Shown here: positions 53,701 through 64,000 of the stretch, in pieces | Position numbering within the stretch: the stretch's first letter is position 1 | Layout of the letters: the number at the start of each line of letters is the position of its first letter | Source: Dirofilaria immitis | Taxonomy: Eukaryota; Nematoda; Chromadorea; Rhabditida; Onchocercidae | Length of the DNA: 64,000 bases | Direction of reading: 5' to 3' | NCBI GenBank assembly: GCA_024305405.1 | Contig: JAKNDB010000092.1 | Coordinates: 2,697,501-2,761,500 of the forward strand | The notes under the pieces: generated by a model | What the model saw: only the letters and a program-made list of their open reading frames with translations | Databases searched by the model: none | What the model was told of the DNA's origin: nothing | Translations under genes and position numbers: made by a program

Positions 53701-55081
53701 AATATTATTATTAAGATGAAACTGTATAATAATTTATTACAATGCGCTCAGTTTCATACCGTGCTCATTAAGACCTTCGAATATATTCATCAATAAACCA
53801 GATAATTTGTCCTGCGACTGTGATAAAAACGTGTATCCTGAATATATTCCGATTAGTCAGATGCAAATCTTTAACCCAATCATTTCGATACTTCAGAAGT
53901 TCTTCACCTTCTCCATCAGTGTTAGATAAGCGGCACATTTCTGTACCATCGGTTCATACATGCAATCAATCTGACTATTTTTATCAACCACGAAGCAGAC
54001 ATTGAATATATACCGACTGCGAACATATGAATCAGATTCTAAAATCTTTCTACATGTGCAAGAAACACATTTCTGACATAATATTTTGCTAAATTATATG
54101 GATGAATTCATTGAATTTCTAAAATAAAGTGCCACATATGTAATATCAAAATCTCAGGCTTTTAACTAAACTAGATAGAAAAGGATCACAAACAACAGAA
54201 AAAACAAGAAAGATCAATTCAGAATATATTTTTTTTCAGACTTTTTTCTAACAATTCGTTTTCTTTTCTATAATTAATAATAAGTCGCGACATGTAATTA
54301 TTATAGCTCAAATTGCTTTCAACAATTTTTAGATAACTCATAACATATCTGTCAATTACGTTGTAAACATCAACAAAAGGACGTCTCAAGAAACTTATTT
54401 TACATTTTGAATCTATAGCAACAAGTCTTATATAGATTATTATCAATCCAAAAGAAAAGGTAGATTATTTAAGAAAACTGTTCGAGATAAAAGTGATCAT
54501 TTCGACGTACATATAAGTCAGAAAAATTTTAACTTTTCAGAAAATTTGACCCCCAAGATTTATGCATGATTCAATTCATTTACAGTAAGTGTTAAAAATT
54601 TTTTAAACAAATTTTAATTACTTATAACAGTTTTAACAATTTTCACAATTCAATAATATAACTAACCGATACCAACAGGATGTCCCATCACTTTGTACAC
54701 TTTTCCGTCACTATTTTCAACGTGGTTCACTTTGATTAGTCGGTGAAAAAGTTCTGGTTTAGGGATGATAGCATTTGAAAATGTATCGAATCTTTTGCAT
54801 CAAAGAGAAAGTTGGGTACCTAAAATGTGAAAGATTATTAAGCAGTAACATTTTTCGGCGATCTCTTATAAATATAACATGATATTTGGAATTGAAGCTA
54901 TATCATCCATATCATGAGCAGATATGAGTGACATCTATGGGAATGAAAAGGAAATGGAATTATTATTAACCTGTATTCTGATCACTGGACCTTTATCTGC
55001 ATCGAATTCAGCAAAAATAATAGCTTTCAACTTTGGTACATTGAAGAGTTGAGAAAGATAAGTACTTGTTGCAGCATACAT
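50738..55081 (-). CDS. NPRL2: NPRL2, GATOR1 complex subunit, ten exons
   Basis: NPRL2 with NPRL3 and DEPDC5 forms GATOR1, the GTPase-activating complex that turns off Rag GTPases and TORC1 when amino acids are scarce. Exons: 55081-54971 (AIIFAEFDADKGPVIR), 54819-54667, 54038-53908 (VRSRYIFNVCFVVD), 53837-53760 (QSQDKLSGLLMNIFEGL), 52871-52789, 52586-52497, 52051-51823 (DGVRCIKEIA, NLHFYGCLTLIPLFMYAN), about 51498-51424 (FPDVFRLYASLK), 51303-51153 (DERRVIQFGV), 50861-50738 ending FVFISK. The conserved FAEF start region, YGxxTLI block and C-terminal helices are all present. Lesions: one A missing at the T run 54793-54796 (joining FLFDAK to RFDTFSNA), one C missing at 51264-51267, and a phase mismatch at the donor near 53907 explained by one lost G. 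The start is the first ATG in frame; it lies 192 bases after the PIGF stop on the same strand. Confidence 0.9.
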
Positions 55082-55273
55082 TACGATGTTCAAAGTTTTT
55101 GTATGACCTCAATGCTAAACTCTTTATAATGATACATACATATATACGCTTTATAAATACTCGGAAATTTCAAAAGATTAAAAATTTCTACTAGTGTCTA
55201 TTTTACTATTTCAGTTGAAATATGAATTGAAATGCTTTACCAAATAATTAACAAGTCTTAAAACTTACACATT
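55082..55273 (-). promoter_or_regulatory. intercistronic region PIGF to NPRL2
   Basis: Only 192 bases separate the two genes. On the coding strand a TTTAG acceptor lies about 30 bases before the NPRL2 ATG, which could accept a trans-spliced leader. This layout is typical of nematode operons; no experimental evidence is available here. Confidence 0.4.
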
Positions 55274-56358
55274 TCAACAATAAGAACAATCAATACAAAC
55301 TATTGCAGTTAAACAAGTTTTTCTACTTTTGCTGCTTTTCCAACCAGGAAAAAAGATTTTATAACCACTGATTAAAAATCCAAGAATACCGCCAAATAAT
55401 GCACCAAAAACACATGGAATAGGCCAACGCTGAAGAAGATTTAATTTATAAAATATCGCTTAAAAATGAAGAATAAAAAGAAATATAAATGCAAAATGAA
55501 TAATGAAAAATAGCTCATAATAAATAAAAGAATGATTGAAGAGTTCTCCTGAATACCTCAAATTGATAATCAGAAATATATTTTGAGAATAAATAGGATA
55601 AATTACCTGCCACCAGCGATCCCAATCAAAAGGAATAAAAAATGCGCCGAACCACGCGCCGAAAATACCACCAAATGATAAGTGATGAGCAAGCAAATAC
55701 TTATGCGATAACTGTCTAAAAGTATTATGAAGAAGTTAACTCTGATTTCATATATAAAAGTTCCAGCACTTCTTTATCTATCTAATGAGTTCCATGCATC
55801 TAACGCATTAGTTTCAACAAGGAAATAAAATATATATGAAATTAGATGACATATAGGAAAAAATTATTATTTTCGAATCGACTTATCTGTTACAGAAAAT
55901 ATATTTCTAGAGAAGAGAACGATATTTCTTGTTCTTTCTGAATTTCTTTCAACTTAATTTTAGAAGTATAAACATGCTGCTTACATTTTTAGAAAAAAAG
56001 TTATAACTTTGAATCTGCTGTTACAGTTATCTGAATTAATTAAAATAAAACCTCTCGTCAAATAAAATAATATCCAAATTGTCGAAGTTTTCGGCAACTA
56101 ATAACAATGGAAATATACTCACTATTGCAAGCACAATGGAAAAGACGAAATTCGCTGTGAAACAACTGAAATCATTGATAGAACACAATAATGATATAAG
56201 TGATTATGACAAGCCAATCACAAATTCTATGTAGTGGGAGAAAGGTTTTAAAAAGAAACATTAACTAACCTTAAAAACGGTGCTCCCAACAGAACAGTTA
56301 TAGCATAGATAATAATCACACCCAACGCAGTATAACCGATGGTGCGACTCAATTTCAT
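55274..56358 (-). CDS. PIGF: PIGF, GPI ethanolamine-phosphate transferase subunit, four exons
   Basis: ER membrane protein that stabilises PIGO and PIGG, which add ethanolamine phosphate to the GPI anchor. Exons: 56358-56270, 56165-56052, 55715-55607, 55429-55274; 155 residues; all phases agree and no lesion is seen. Matches: ITVLLGAPFL, GAWFGAFFIPFDWDRWWQ, RWPIPCVFGALFGG, GFLISG. Several hydrophobic segments are visible (GVIIIYAITVLLG, FVFSIVLAIVSIFPLLL). The protein is about 60 residues shorter than the human one (219) because the poorly conserved N-terminal membrane part is missing; an upstream exon may have been overlooked, but a divergent gene starts only 111 bases away. The C-terminus is extended by a Cys-containing tail (LTAIVCIDCSYC). 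Confidence 0.85.
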
Positions 56359-56468
56359 AAAAGGTATAATAAACGCTCAGCTTCTAATTGAACGAAACGT
56401 TGTTCAGTTGTTACTATATATTAATTATAGTGTCAACAATCCGTGAAATGTATGATCGATAAAACAGT
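56359..56468. promoter_or_regulatory. short bidirectional promoter candidate
   Basis: Only 110 bases separate the divergent PIGF and unrecognised-gene start codons. No TATA or other element is distinct within the AT-rich sequence. The role is inferred from spacing. Confidence 0.4.
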
Positions 56469-57050
56469 ATGCTAAATAATACTTATAAAATAGGCTATGC
56501 CAATGCTATAGATAATATAAGAACCTATTTTATGTTCATATGGCAAGAGCTGGTTCTTCCAGCATTGCAGGAAACATTCGAAAAAATAGCAGAGAAGGCT
56601 CAAAAAAGAAATGCAAACGATGAATTGTCGGAAACAAAGTTATCATATCAATGCATAGTAAGAAAAAGAAAAAATGAAAAATGAATTGAAATCTTAGTCC
56701 CATAGATCAAGCAAACCATATTAGAAGATAACTTCGATCAAACGGAATGGTTCTGTGAAAGAAGTATATTTTTCAAATTCCGAAAACTTTCGCAGCGAAA
56801 TCGAAAATGCAGTTTTGATTGGACCACAATTTCAGAAATGATTTTGCCGTATAAAGGAAGTATTTCGTAATTTTGTAGTAGAAGGTTGAATTTCTATGAA
56901 AATAATTCTATAAAAGAAACAGATCATAAAACCCCTCAGAATCCGATCTCCAGATGGGGACGGCATCTGAAAAAATCATTTGAAACAATTGCACCGTCAA
57001 AAACTTCCATCAAGCCTTGGTCTCGTCACAGTGGTGTTTGCGTTAGATAA
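56469..57050 (+). CDS. small unrecognised gene, three exons, one in-frame TGA
   Basis: Exons 56469-56657, 56725-56884, 56923-57050, joined by introns of 67 and 38 bases with GTAAG and GTTGAA donors and TATTAG and AACAG acceptors; all phases agree. An acceptor-like AAAACAG sits just before the ATG. The product would have about 158 residues: NIRTYFMFIWQELVLPAL, EKIAEKAQKRNANDELSE, KRNGSVKEVYFSNSENFR, FCRIKEVFRNFVVE, then a basic tail ISRWGRHLKKSFETIAP ending WSRHSGVCVR. TGA at 56839-56841 interrupts the frame where CGA (Arg) would fit; without readthrough the protein ends after QFQK. No signal peptide is clear; the start has one semi-hydrophobic stretch. It is divergent to PIGF with 111 bases between start codons, so a shared bidirectional promoter is likely. 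No family is recognised. Confidence 0.55.
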
Positions 57051-60000
57051 CAATGTTTATCCTTAAATTATTTTGACTGAGTCGCTGCGGAATTTTGATC
57101 TCGCTTTTCATTATGTATTTGCATGATGGCGATAGGGTTTGATGAAGAATTTTTAGAATTAAATGCATCATTATAGAATTCTAAATAATTAGCATAGATT
57201 TCAACATTTCAAACAATATGGCTTTATTAGCAGATAGAATGATCAGGGAACAAAAGGCTTTTGTATTGAAAATTTGGATAAATGATTCATTTGCCTCAGA
57301 AATATTACAAATTTTTATTATATAAATTCTTTGATTATTTCATCATATTCATCTCATAAAATAAAATATTGTATGATATTTTTGGATTTCTCGCGAATGT
57401 TGGGTTCATTATAATATTTATATTACTATAGAGCATATTTCAAATTTGGGCATCGGGTATAACTTTATTTATAATATATCATTTCCTTTATTTATTTTTT
57501 CTGTTTCCATTTTAAGCTGAATTGGTAATGTTGACAAAGAAGTCACTCACGTATTTGATATGGAATTTTATTTATATCATATTCGCGGCGTTATCAATAT
57601 AGCTCATTTTCAAAATATCACTCACATCAGTTAATATTCTTTTCAACTACTACTTTTATGCAAGCAACAGAGAGGTTATTCATCTATGATTATTTCTGGT
57701 TGTTGGTTAAATGTCCAAATGTGCAAATTATTATACTTTCAAAAATACTACAGCTAATTTTGTAAATTTAAGTCAGAAGATCTAGTCTGAAAATTATTTC
57801 ATAATTTATCGAAATCATTTTTCAGAATCATTTTAAACACACATTTTAGTGATCTATTATAGAAACTACAATTTATAATCATTTCATTTAGACTTGCTGT
57901 AGACTACGATGTATATGAGATGTTATTTTCAGTTAATGTATCCCACCACTTATTCTCATATGTATAAAACAGACTACTATAAGCATACAAATATAAAATA
58001 ACAGTATATGCATTCATGGAATAGAAATATATGATATAAAAATTGGTATTAATCATAGAATTACTACCTGAAATGTTTGATGAATTTTCAACCTTTATTA
58101 CAACCCGTGAACTTATCATTGCTAGTTTTCAATCTATCTAAAAAAAAGTGTTTGAAGTTTGAAAATGAAAATTCGATACTAAACATTTTTATCATTTATC
58201 ATTGAAACAGGATAAAGAGGAAGATTTTTCTTCATTTTGAATGATTTAATTATTTTTTGACATCCATTTACTGATCCTGTTTTTCAATAAATAAGTATGT
58301 TATTTAAGAAAGCTATATGATTACTGTAACAAGTTACCATAAAGAAGCTTTTTACAAACTATCGTTTACCTACAAATATTCAATAAATTTATTGTCATCA
58401 AATATTCTTTCTCATTTCGAATATTGATTATGTTTATTTTTCCAACGAAAAATATTTTTAGTTATTATAATGTATAACAAAATATATACTAGTTGAGATG
58501 TTTTAAATATCTTTTCAATTATTCCTAAAATTATCATTTTTTTTTACAGAAGCTTAATAGATTTTCAATAGAACTGAATACGATTAAATAATAGTAGTAG
58601 CATAACACTGATATTTTAAGAGATAAGAAATTTGAAGGCATCGAGAAATTTTCCCACTCTTTTAATGTGCGACGTAGTAATTTTTCGTTACAGTATTTAT
58701 ATTGACAATAAAGACATCTGGAAGTTTTCTTTCGTATTGCATTTCTATTCTTTATTATTTGTTGAATTGTTCACGATATTTCACAGTGCCCAGTTGTGTT
58801 GATAAATTTTTTTTCTAATTTAAAATAAATTGAATTCGCATCTTCAATTCAGTTAAAACTATTTTTATTTTTCGCATATATTATGAATATTGATATCCTT
58901 TGTCTTGCCATTTTAATTTAAAAAAAAATTCAAAAAATTCCTTCTAATTTTTCTATGAAGAACAATTTTATATTGATAACATAATTTTTGATGTCATTTT
59001 CAGTTCATAAAAACAAAACAATGAATCATTTTGAAGTTTTATTGAATTATATGAAACTGTAACATATACCTCATGACAAAATACTAGATTTTGAAACTGA
59101 AGAAAGTTCACCATTTTCTCTGACAGTTTTATTTAATTCTACAGCTTTATTTCGACTGCTCGTGTTATTCTTTATCTTCATAAACAATTTATATTGATTT
59201 TTTAATTTCATCCAAACATTTCAAATCTAACATTTGCTTTCTTAGCTAGTGCGTAAAGCAATATTAAATGCAAAGCTAATGTTACTAAAAGTCTTTAAGC
59301 TCGTGATTTTTTGTTCGATCGGTAAAATTAAATATTTACATTGGATCATAGAAAGAATTAAAAATCTTTTGGACTTGTTTTGAATTTTTGAATAAATTTA
59401 AGGTCTTTAAAAAGCATTCTCAATAAAATGACTTATATCCATTTCATTTAATACAGTGTTCGACCTTTTTTCTTAGTGTGATTAATACATTTCTATCCCT
59501 AATCATTGTTGTTATGTGAAAAAAATTTGTAACAGTTTAGGCTATAGCATCTTGAATATGCAAGGCTCATTACTTTAATCAACTATTGATCATATATATT
59601 TCAAAAAATATAAAAAATGCTGCCTCATATCTTTTATTTAGAGATTTGCTGACATCACATGTAAGAGAAAGCACGAAAAATCTAGCAGAGAATAAGTTAA
59701 AATAAGTTTTACTAGCATTATCAAATGCTAGAGATAATAAAAGGATCATTAGTTTTTTGAACGCTGTGATATGAAATCACCTACTTTTTATATCGGTAAC
59801 AATGACACGACATTAAGCTAAACTTTCCAACCATATTTTGTTCAGATATTAATGATTTGCAAGGAAAACGAATTCGTCAAATTCCATCCGATATAAGGAA
59901 TTGTTTTTAGTCAAATAAATGTTAGACAATGAATTTATTAAAATCATAATAGTTTGCTACTGGATCTTTTCAGATTGTCGTAATGATATTTTCAGATCGT

Positions 60001-63000
60001 CATAGCAATTATTGGGAAAACTATCGTTTTTTTTTCTTTTTTTTGACAGGATTTTAAATGAAATCTTTTTTAATAAAACAATACTTTCTTACTCGAAACA
60101 AGTGACGGTGAATATAATTGGCAATTGAATGTGCTTCAATTCCTATGAATAATACACGATAGTATTTAACACTACTTCCACTTTGTATAATGATCCGGTC
60201 AAGAATGAAGTTGTTAACATTATTTGTTGATAATAAGATGAAAGATGAATAGAAGCGCCATTGCATAAAACTGAATTCGATTAATTTGTGATAGCCATGA
60301 TTTCCATCTTAAATTCATACACTTTTCATCTTTGATCAACGAACAGAGTAAGAATTCTCTGGGGACAAATTTTTCCGATTACTACCATTTGTTTTTATTG
60401 TATTTCTTAGCTGTGCTATCATCAACGACACCTCAAAAAATGCATTCTTCATTTGTCTTGCAGGTAATCATTATAGAATTATCATTCTAATGCTTTAATC
60501 ACGAAAAATAAAACTTAAAAGTAAAAATTTTAATTAATAAATCAAAATAAAATTTGTTGGTCACTCAAATTTATATGTGTTGGGAACACAAAAATTATAA
60601 ATTTATTGAGCTAAAAATTTTTTATCAAACATGTTATTGATTGAAACTTTTGGGCTATTTGAAAAAAAAAAAAAAAAAACTATGTGCAAACAATACTTAC
60701 GCTATAACACTGGCCTTGGAAGGATGCTTCGAGAATTTAAAGAATAGACAAAATTATATTTTTTATTTTATGGTGAAGGACAAATAGAAAAAAGGTCAGC
60801 GCTGTAAAGGGAATTCTGATTGCATGAGTAGGCAACTTATTTATTAGTACAGGCTCAAAATTATCAAATTTTCCCAGAAACTTCAATTGTATGTAATCCT
60901 AAATTGTGTTATGAAGATAGATGAAGTGCTTTTATCATGTAGTTAAAATATACCAACCTACTGAAATTCTTAGATATTAAATTAAGCAAAGCTTATTTCG
61001 TGAACATTTAAACACAAATAATATAAACAGTACTGCCGTCATGAAAGCAGTCAACAGTGTGACAAATTAGAAGAATGATAGAATGATAAATGAAAGGAAA
61101 GGAGAGAAAGTTTCCTTTCTCTCGTTTTTTTTTTTAAATTTTAAATAAATTATTTAAAAATGTTTGTCTGTTGAGTAGAATTTTATTTTCTTTCTAACTA
61201 CTACGCAAAAAAACTAAATTACGAACCGTGATAATAAGCGAAATCAGAAATGTCCCTTTCAGGTGTATTTTGGTTGCATGAGTAACTACTTGATCGGAAA
61301 TATTATCACCAGTTCTCTACAAATTTGACCATGAATTTCTTGTAAGAGCATTTTCAAATCTAACAAATTAAAACAGTGAATTTCCTGATAGATCTCATCC
61401 GAATATATATTATTTTACAATTCAATGTATATTTTTTCAATAAATAGCTGTAAATTTCCTACTGTAGTATTTATTATTGCTTTCAAATAATTTTACTGGA
61501 AATCATTAAAATTACGCTAAATCCCTGAAGCATAGAAATGGTCAAAACATCAGGCAAAATGTCGTTTTCATTTAATCTAATAAAAGTAAATCAATTAATG
61601 AGTTTAATTTATTTGTAGTTTGATTTTCTGCGATCTTTTTTTTCCAGCGCTATGATAATAGACTTAATAGTCTTCATTAAGTTTAACTATGGAAGTTATA
61701 AGAACGCATTATGTAAAAAATTCAACATGATATTTGTTAGAATGATAACATTTTCAAAACTGAAGCATAGTTAGTTAAACTGAAGTGATTGTCGTTATGC
61801 ATTGCATGATACTGGATGGTGAGTTGATGAACTACCAATAGCTGTATAGCTCAAAATTTCATTTATAAACATTATAGTTACTAATAATCTTTCAGTGCTT
61901 CAGATTTCTGAAGCCATTAAATAATGTAGCATAGCTTCTAATTGTCATTTAGTCATTTATTCTTCTGCCTAGCGAAATAGTTAAAAATAAACTATTCAAA
62001 TAAAATTGTTAAAAAGGCATCAAACAAAGGATGAAAAAGCAATAGAAATTTGAATTAAGTTAAAAACATGAAAAAAATGAGAAAAGGGTGCAATGAAGGC
62101 AGTCGAGATAGCTTAAAATCTGCGAACTTAATTTACTCTCGCAGCTTTATAAACTACCTCATCAGCCCTAATGCAACTAAAAAGTTAACTAAGATTTATA
62201 GGCCCAATTCAATTTCAGATAAAGCCAGCTGAACACATTGCCCTACATAATTTATTTCTTCTCATTTTTATGCCGAAATTTTGACAGTGCTGCTTTGCCT
62301 CACAAATAAAATCCAGTTTTTTCAGAGTCTCGGAATATTAAGAAAGTTTCTTAAAATTAACATTCTTCGAGAGCATTTCAAGAATTCATTCACAAATCTC
62401 ACTCGCATACTTTATCTTTACTGTAAAGTGGCATGGCTAGTTGTGTTATTTTATGGATATTATTGATGTATGTCCAAAATATTTTATTTGATGTGAATAA
62501 GATAAAATATGTTGCCATTTTAGTCACTTGATCCTTTAATCACGCATTTCTACGTCTTTAAAACGTCTAGGAAATATAATTAGAATATCGATATCCAGCT
62601 ACAAATAATCTCATTGAAAATATCGTCATACTAATAAGATGTTGATATGACGTTTGATTTTTTTTTTTTTCAATCTACTCCGTTATAAAACGAACTCTAT
62701 CATCATTTCGGAGAGATAAAAACTGAAAAGCAATGAAACGAATAAAATAATAAAAATATGGTGTGGAACAAGTATGAACCAATGAATGGAAAGAAGGTTA
62801 TCTCTATATATTCAGGGCGTGGTTTTGGGGATTTTTGAGTGTAGTTTGTTTAAATTACTACGGTAATTCTAAACATTTAACAATTGGCTAATAGTTCATT
62901 TGAAGGCTTAAATTTTGATCTATGTGAGGTAAGTAACTATCTAATTATTGACTGACAGTTCATTTTATTCATTACTTTGATCACTGCAAAATCTTTGTAT

Positions 63001-64000
63001 AAAATTTATACAAATGTTTTTGATAAATTATTTGCTTCCCGAATCATTCACAACAATTTTTCATTTGATACTTTTCTTCTTTGCTTAACATTTCTATCCG
63101 ATAAATACCAGTGCATTCATTAATGTTGATATCAGAGTGTAAGTTTTTATATAGTTATTAGAAGTGGACTTCAGTTTTTCCAAAATTTTCTCCCCAAATT
63201 ATAGTATATTTAATAATTAATTGGATGTTTCACATCAATAGAATTGAAATTAAAGTGGAAATTTGATTTGCATAATAATTACATTTTCTCAACATCCAAT
63301 ATTGGTATTTAAAAAAGTTAAATGATATGAAAAAATATATATAAAAAGCTATGATAGTAATCAAAAAAAAAAATCTATCTTATTTGCTTCGCCAATTCCT
63401 TATTTTTCATAGTATCAGCGAACTCCAGACGTGAATGAAATAAATATTTAAAGCTTGATAATACATTATTCAAGTATATTATTGGAACATTAAAGAAAGG
63501 AATTGATTTTGTTATAAATTTTTATTAAAATAACAGACCAAGGAAACATTCGAGCTTCATAAACTATGTATCCAGCATAAAAATTTCGAATTGATTTTGA
63601 AAAATACAAGAAATGTAATGCAGAATAGTTTTTGACACTTCCCTCAAATAACCAATTTATATATATGAATTTTTCTGTACGATCGATCTCGCAATAAAGA
63701 ATTTAATGAATAAAAAAGGATTATCACAAAGACAAAAACTGTTATTCAAAAATATTTTTTCAATAAGTTAATTTTTGAGAAAAAAAATTGAAATATTGGT
63801 CTTCATTTCATTTTTAGGCAACTTTATTCTTAGAGATTGGAGATTTTGGTTGGCAATTAAATTTCAACGACTGTTACTGAAACGTTTGAATTATTGATTG
63901 CATATGGCAATTCTTTTATATATGGTAAATTGCTGATAATCTTAATTATTACACCATAATTTCTAAAATTTTGTGCATTAATAAGGAGCGTAGAGAAGCC
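57051..64000. other. gene-poor end of window
   Basis: About 7 kb with no supported gene. Open stretches are short, AT-driven and without splice partners. Noted: a poly(A) run of about 18 at 60662-60680, and a 9-bp hairpin followed by a T run at 61102-61135. The minus-strand open stretch at 60054-60266 has no supporting context. Confidence 0.45.
61102..61135 (+). repeat. 9-bp hairpin followed by T run
   Basis: GAGAGAAAG, loop TTTC, CTTTCTCTC, then G and about eleven T. The shape resembles a terminator for an RNA polymerase III or bacterial-type transcript, but no RNA gene was found upstream, so it is recorded only as a structure. Confidence 0.5.

Noticed and set aside
61102..61135. Hairpin plus T run as a terminator
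   Set aside because: This is eukaryotic DNA, and no upstream RNA gene or pol III promoter boxes were seen; such a short hairpin can occur by chance.
1..64000. tRNA, rRNA, CRISPR arrays, intact transposons or viral insertions
   Set aside because: No cloverleaf-like segments, ribosomal motifs, regular spacer arrays, terminal repeats, integrase, reverse transcriptase or transposase text were noticed by eye; a tRNA or repeat scan could still find something.

Overview
The window reads as a nematode nuclear genome, most likely a spirurid or filarial worm. It is very AT-rich, its genes are cut into many short exons with TTTCAG-type acceptors and mostly short introns, the gap-junction gene is an innexin, and several genes sit close together head to tail as in nematode operons. 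No bacterial features, rRNA, tRNA, CRISPR array or intact transposon could be recognised. Species and clade are inference.

Layout. The minus strand enters at 1-130 with a partial unrecognised exon. A plus-strand mitochondrial carrier (SLC25A51 type, predicted NAD+ importer) fills 365-2619. From 2.6 to 11.9 kb there are only unrecognised, mostly broken gene pieces on both strands. About 14 kb (11.9-25.6 kb) is a near gene desert with a small 18-bp minisatellite. A plus-strand SH3-DH-PH Rho exchange factor of the collybistin/Asef family lies at 25.65-29.60 kb but carries several stops and frameshifts. Two minus-strand genes follow close together: WDR36/UTP21 (41.29-36.48 kb, small-subunit processome) and ABCF1 (36.06-31.55 kb, translation-linked ABC ATPase). 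An innexin is on the plus strand (44.66-47.74 kb). Next comes a minus-strand pair, PIGF (56.36-55.27 kb, GPI-anchor synthesis) and NPRL2 (55.08-50.74 kb, GATOR1 subunit), 192 bp apart and probably co-transcribed. A small unrecognised plus-strand gene (56.47-57.05 kb) is divergent to PIGF. The last 7 kb hold nothing recognisable.

The most striking property is shared by nearly all genes. The protein families are conserved and most exon phases fit, yet almost every gene has one or more one-base lesions: single-base losses in short A, T, C or G runs, apparent loss of a G at donor sites, and stops where a CGA, CAG or CAA codon is expected (one instead replaces a tryptophan). Only PIGF looks clean. 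Two readings remain open: an unpolished assembly, or a young decaying copy of a gene block, such as a degenerating neo-Y or duplicated segment. The nonsense changes and the very damaged RhoGEF favour real decay; the homopolymer bias favours sequencing error.

How the genes relate: WDR36 (ribosome biogenesis) and ABCF1 (translation initiation), and PIGF and NPRL2, are plausible operon pairs. NPRL2 reports amino-acid status to TORC1, which in turn controls ribosome output, so the block leans toward growth and translation housekeeping, with an innexin and a Rho exchange factor for cell contact and shape. This link is inference. Exon coordinates were worked out by hand and may be off by one or two bases.
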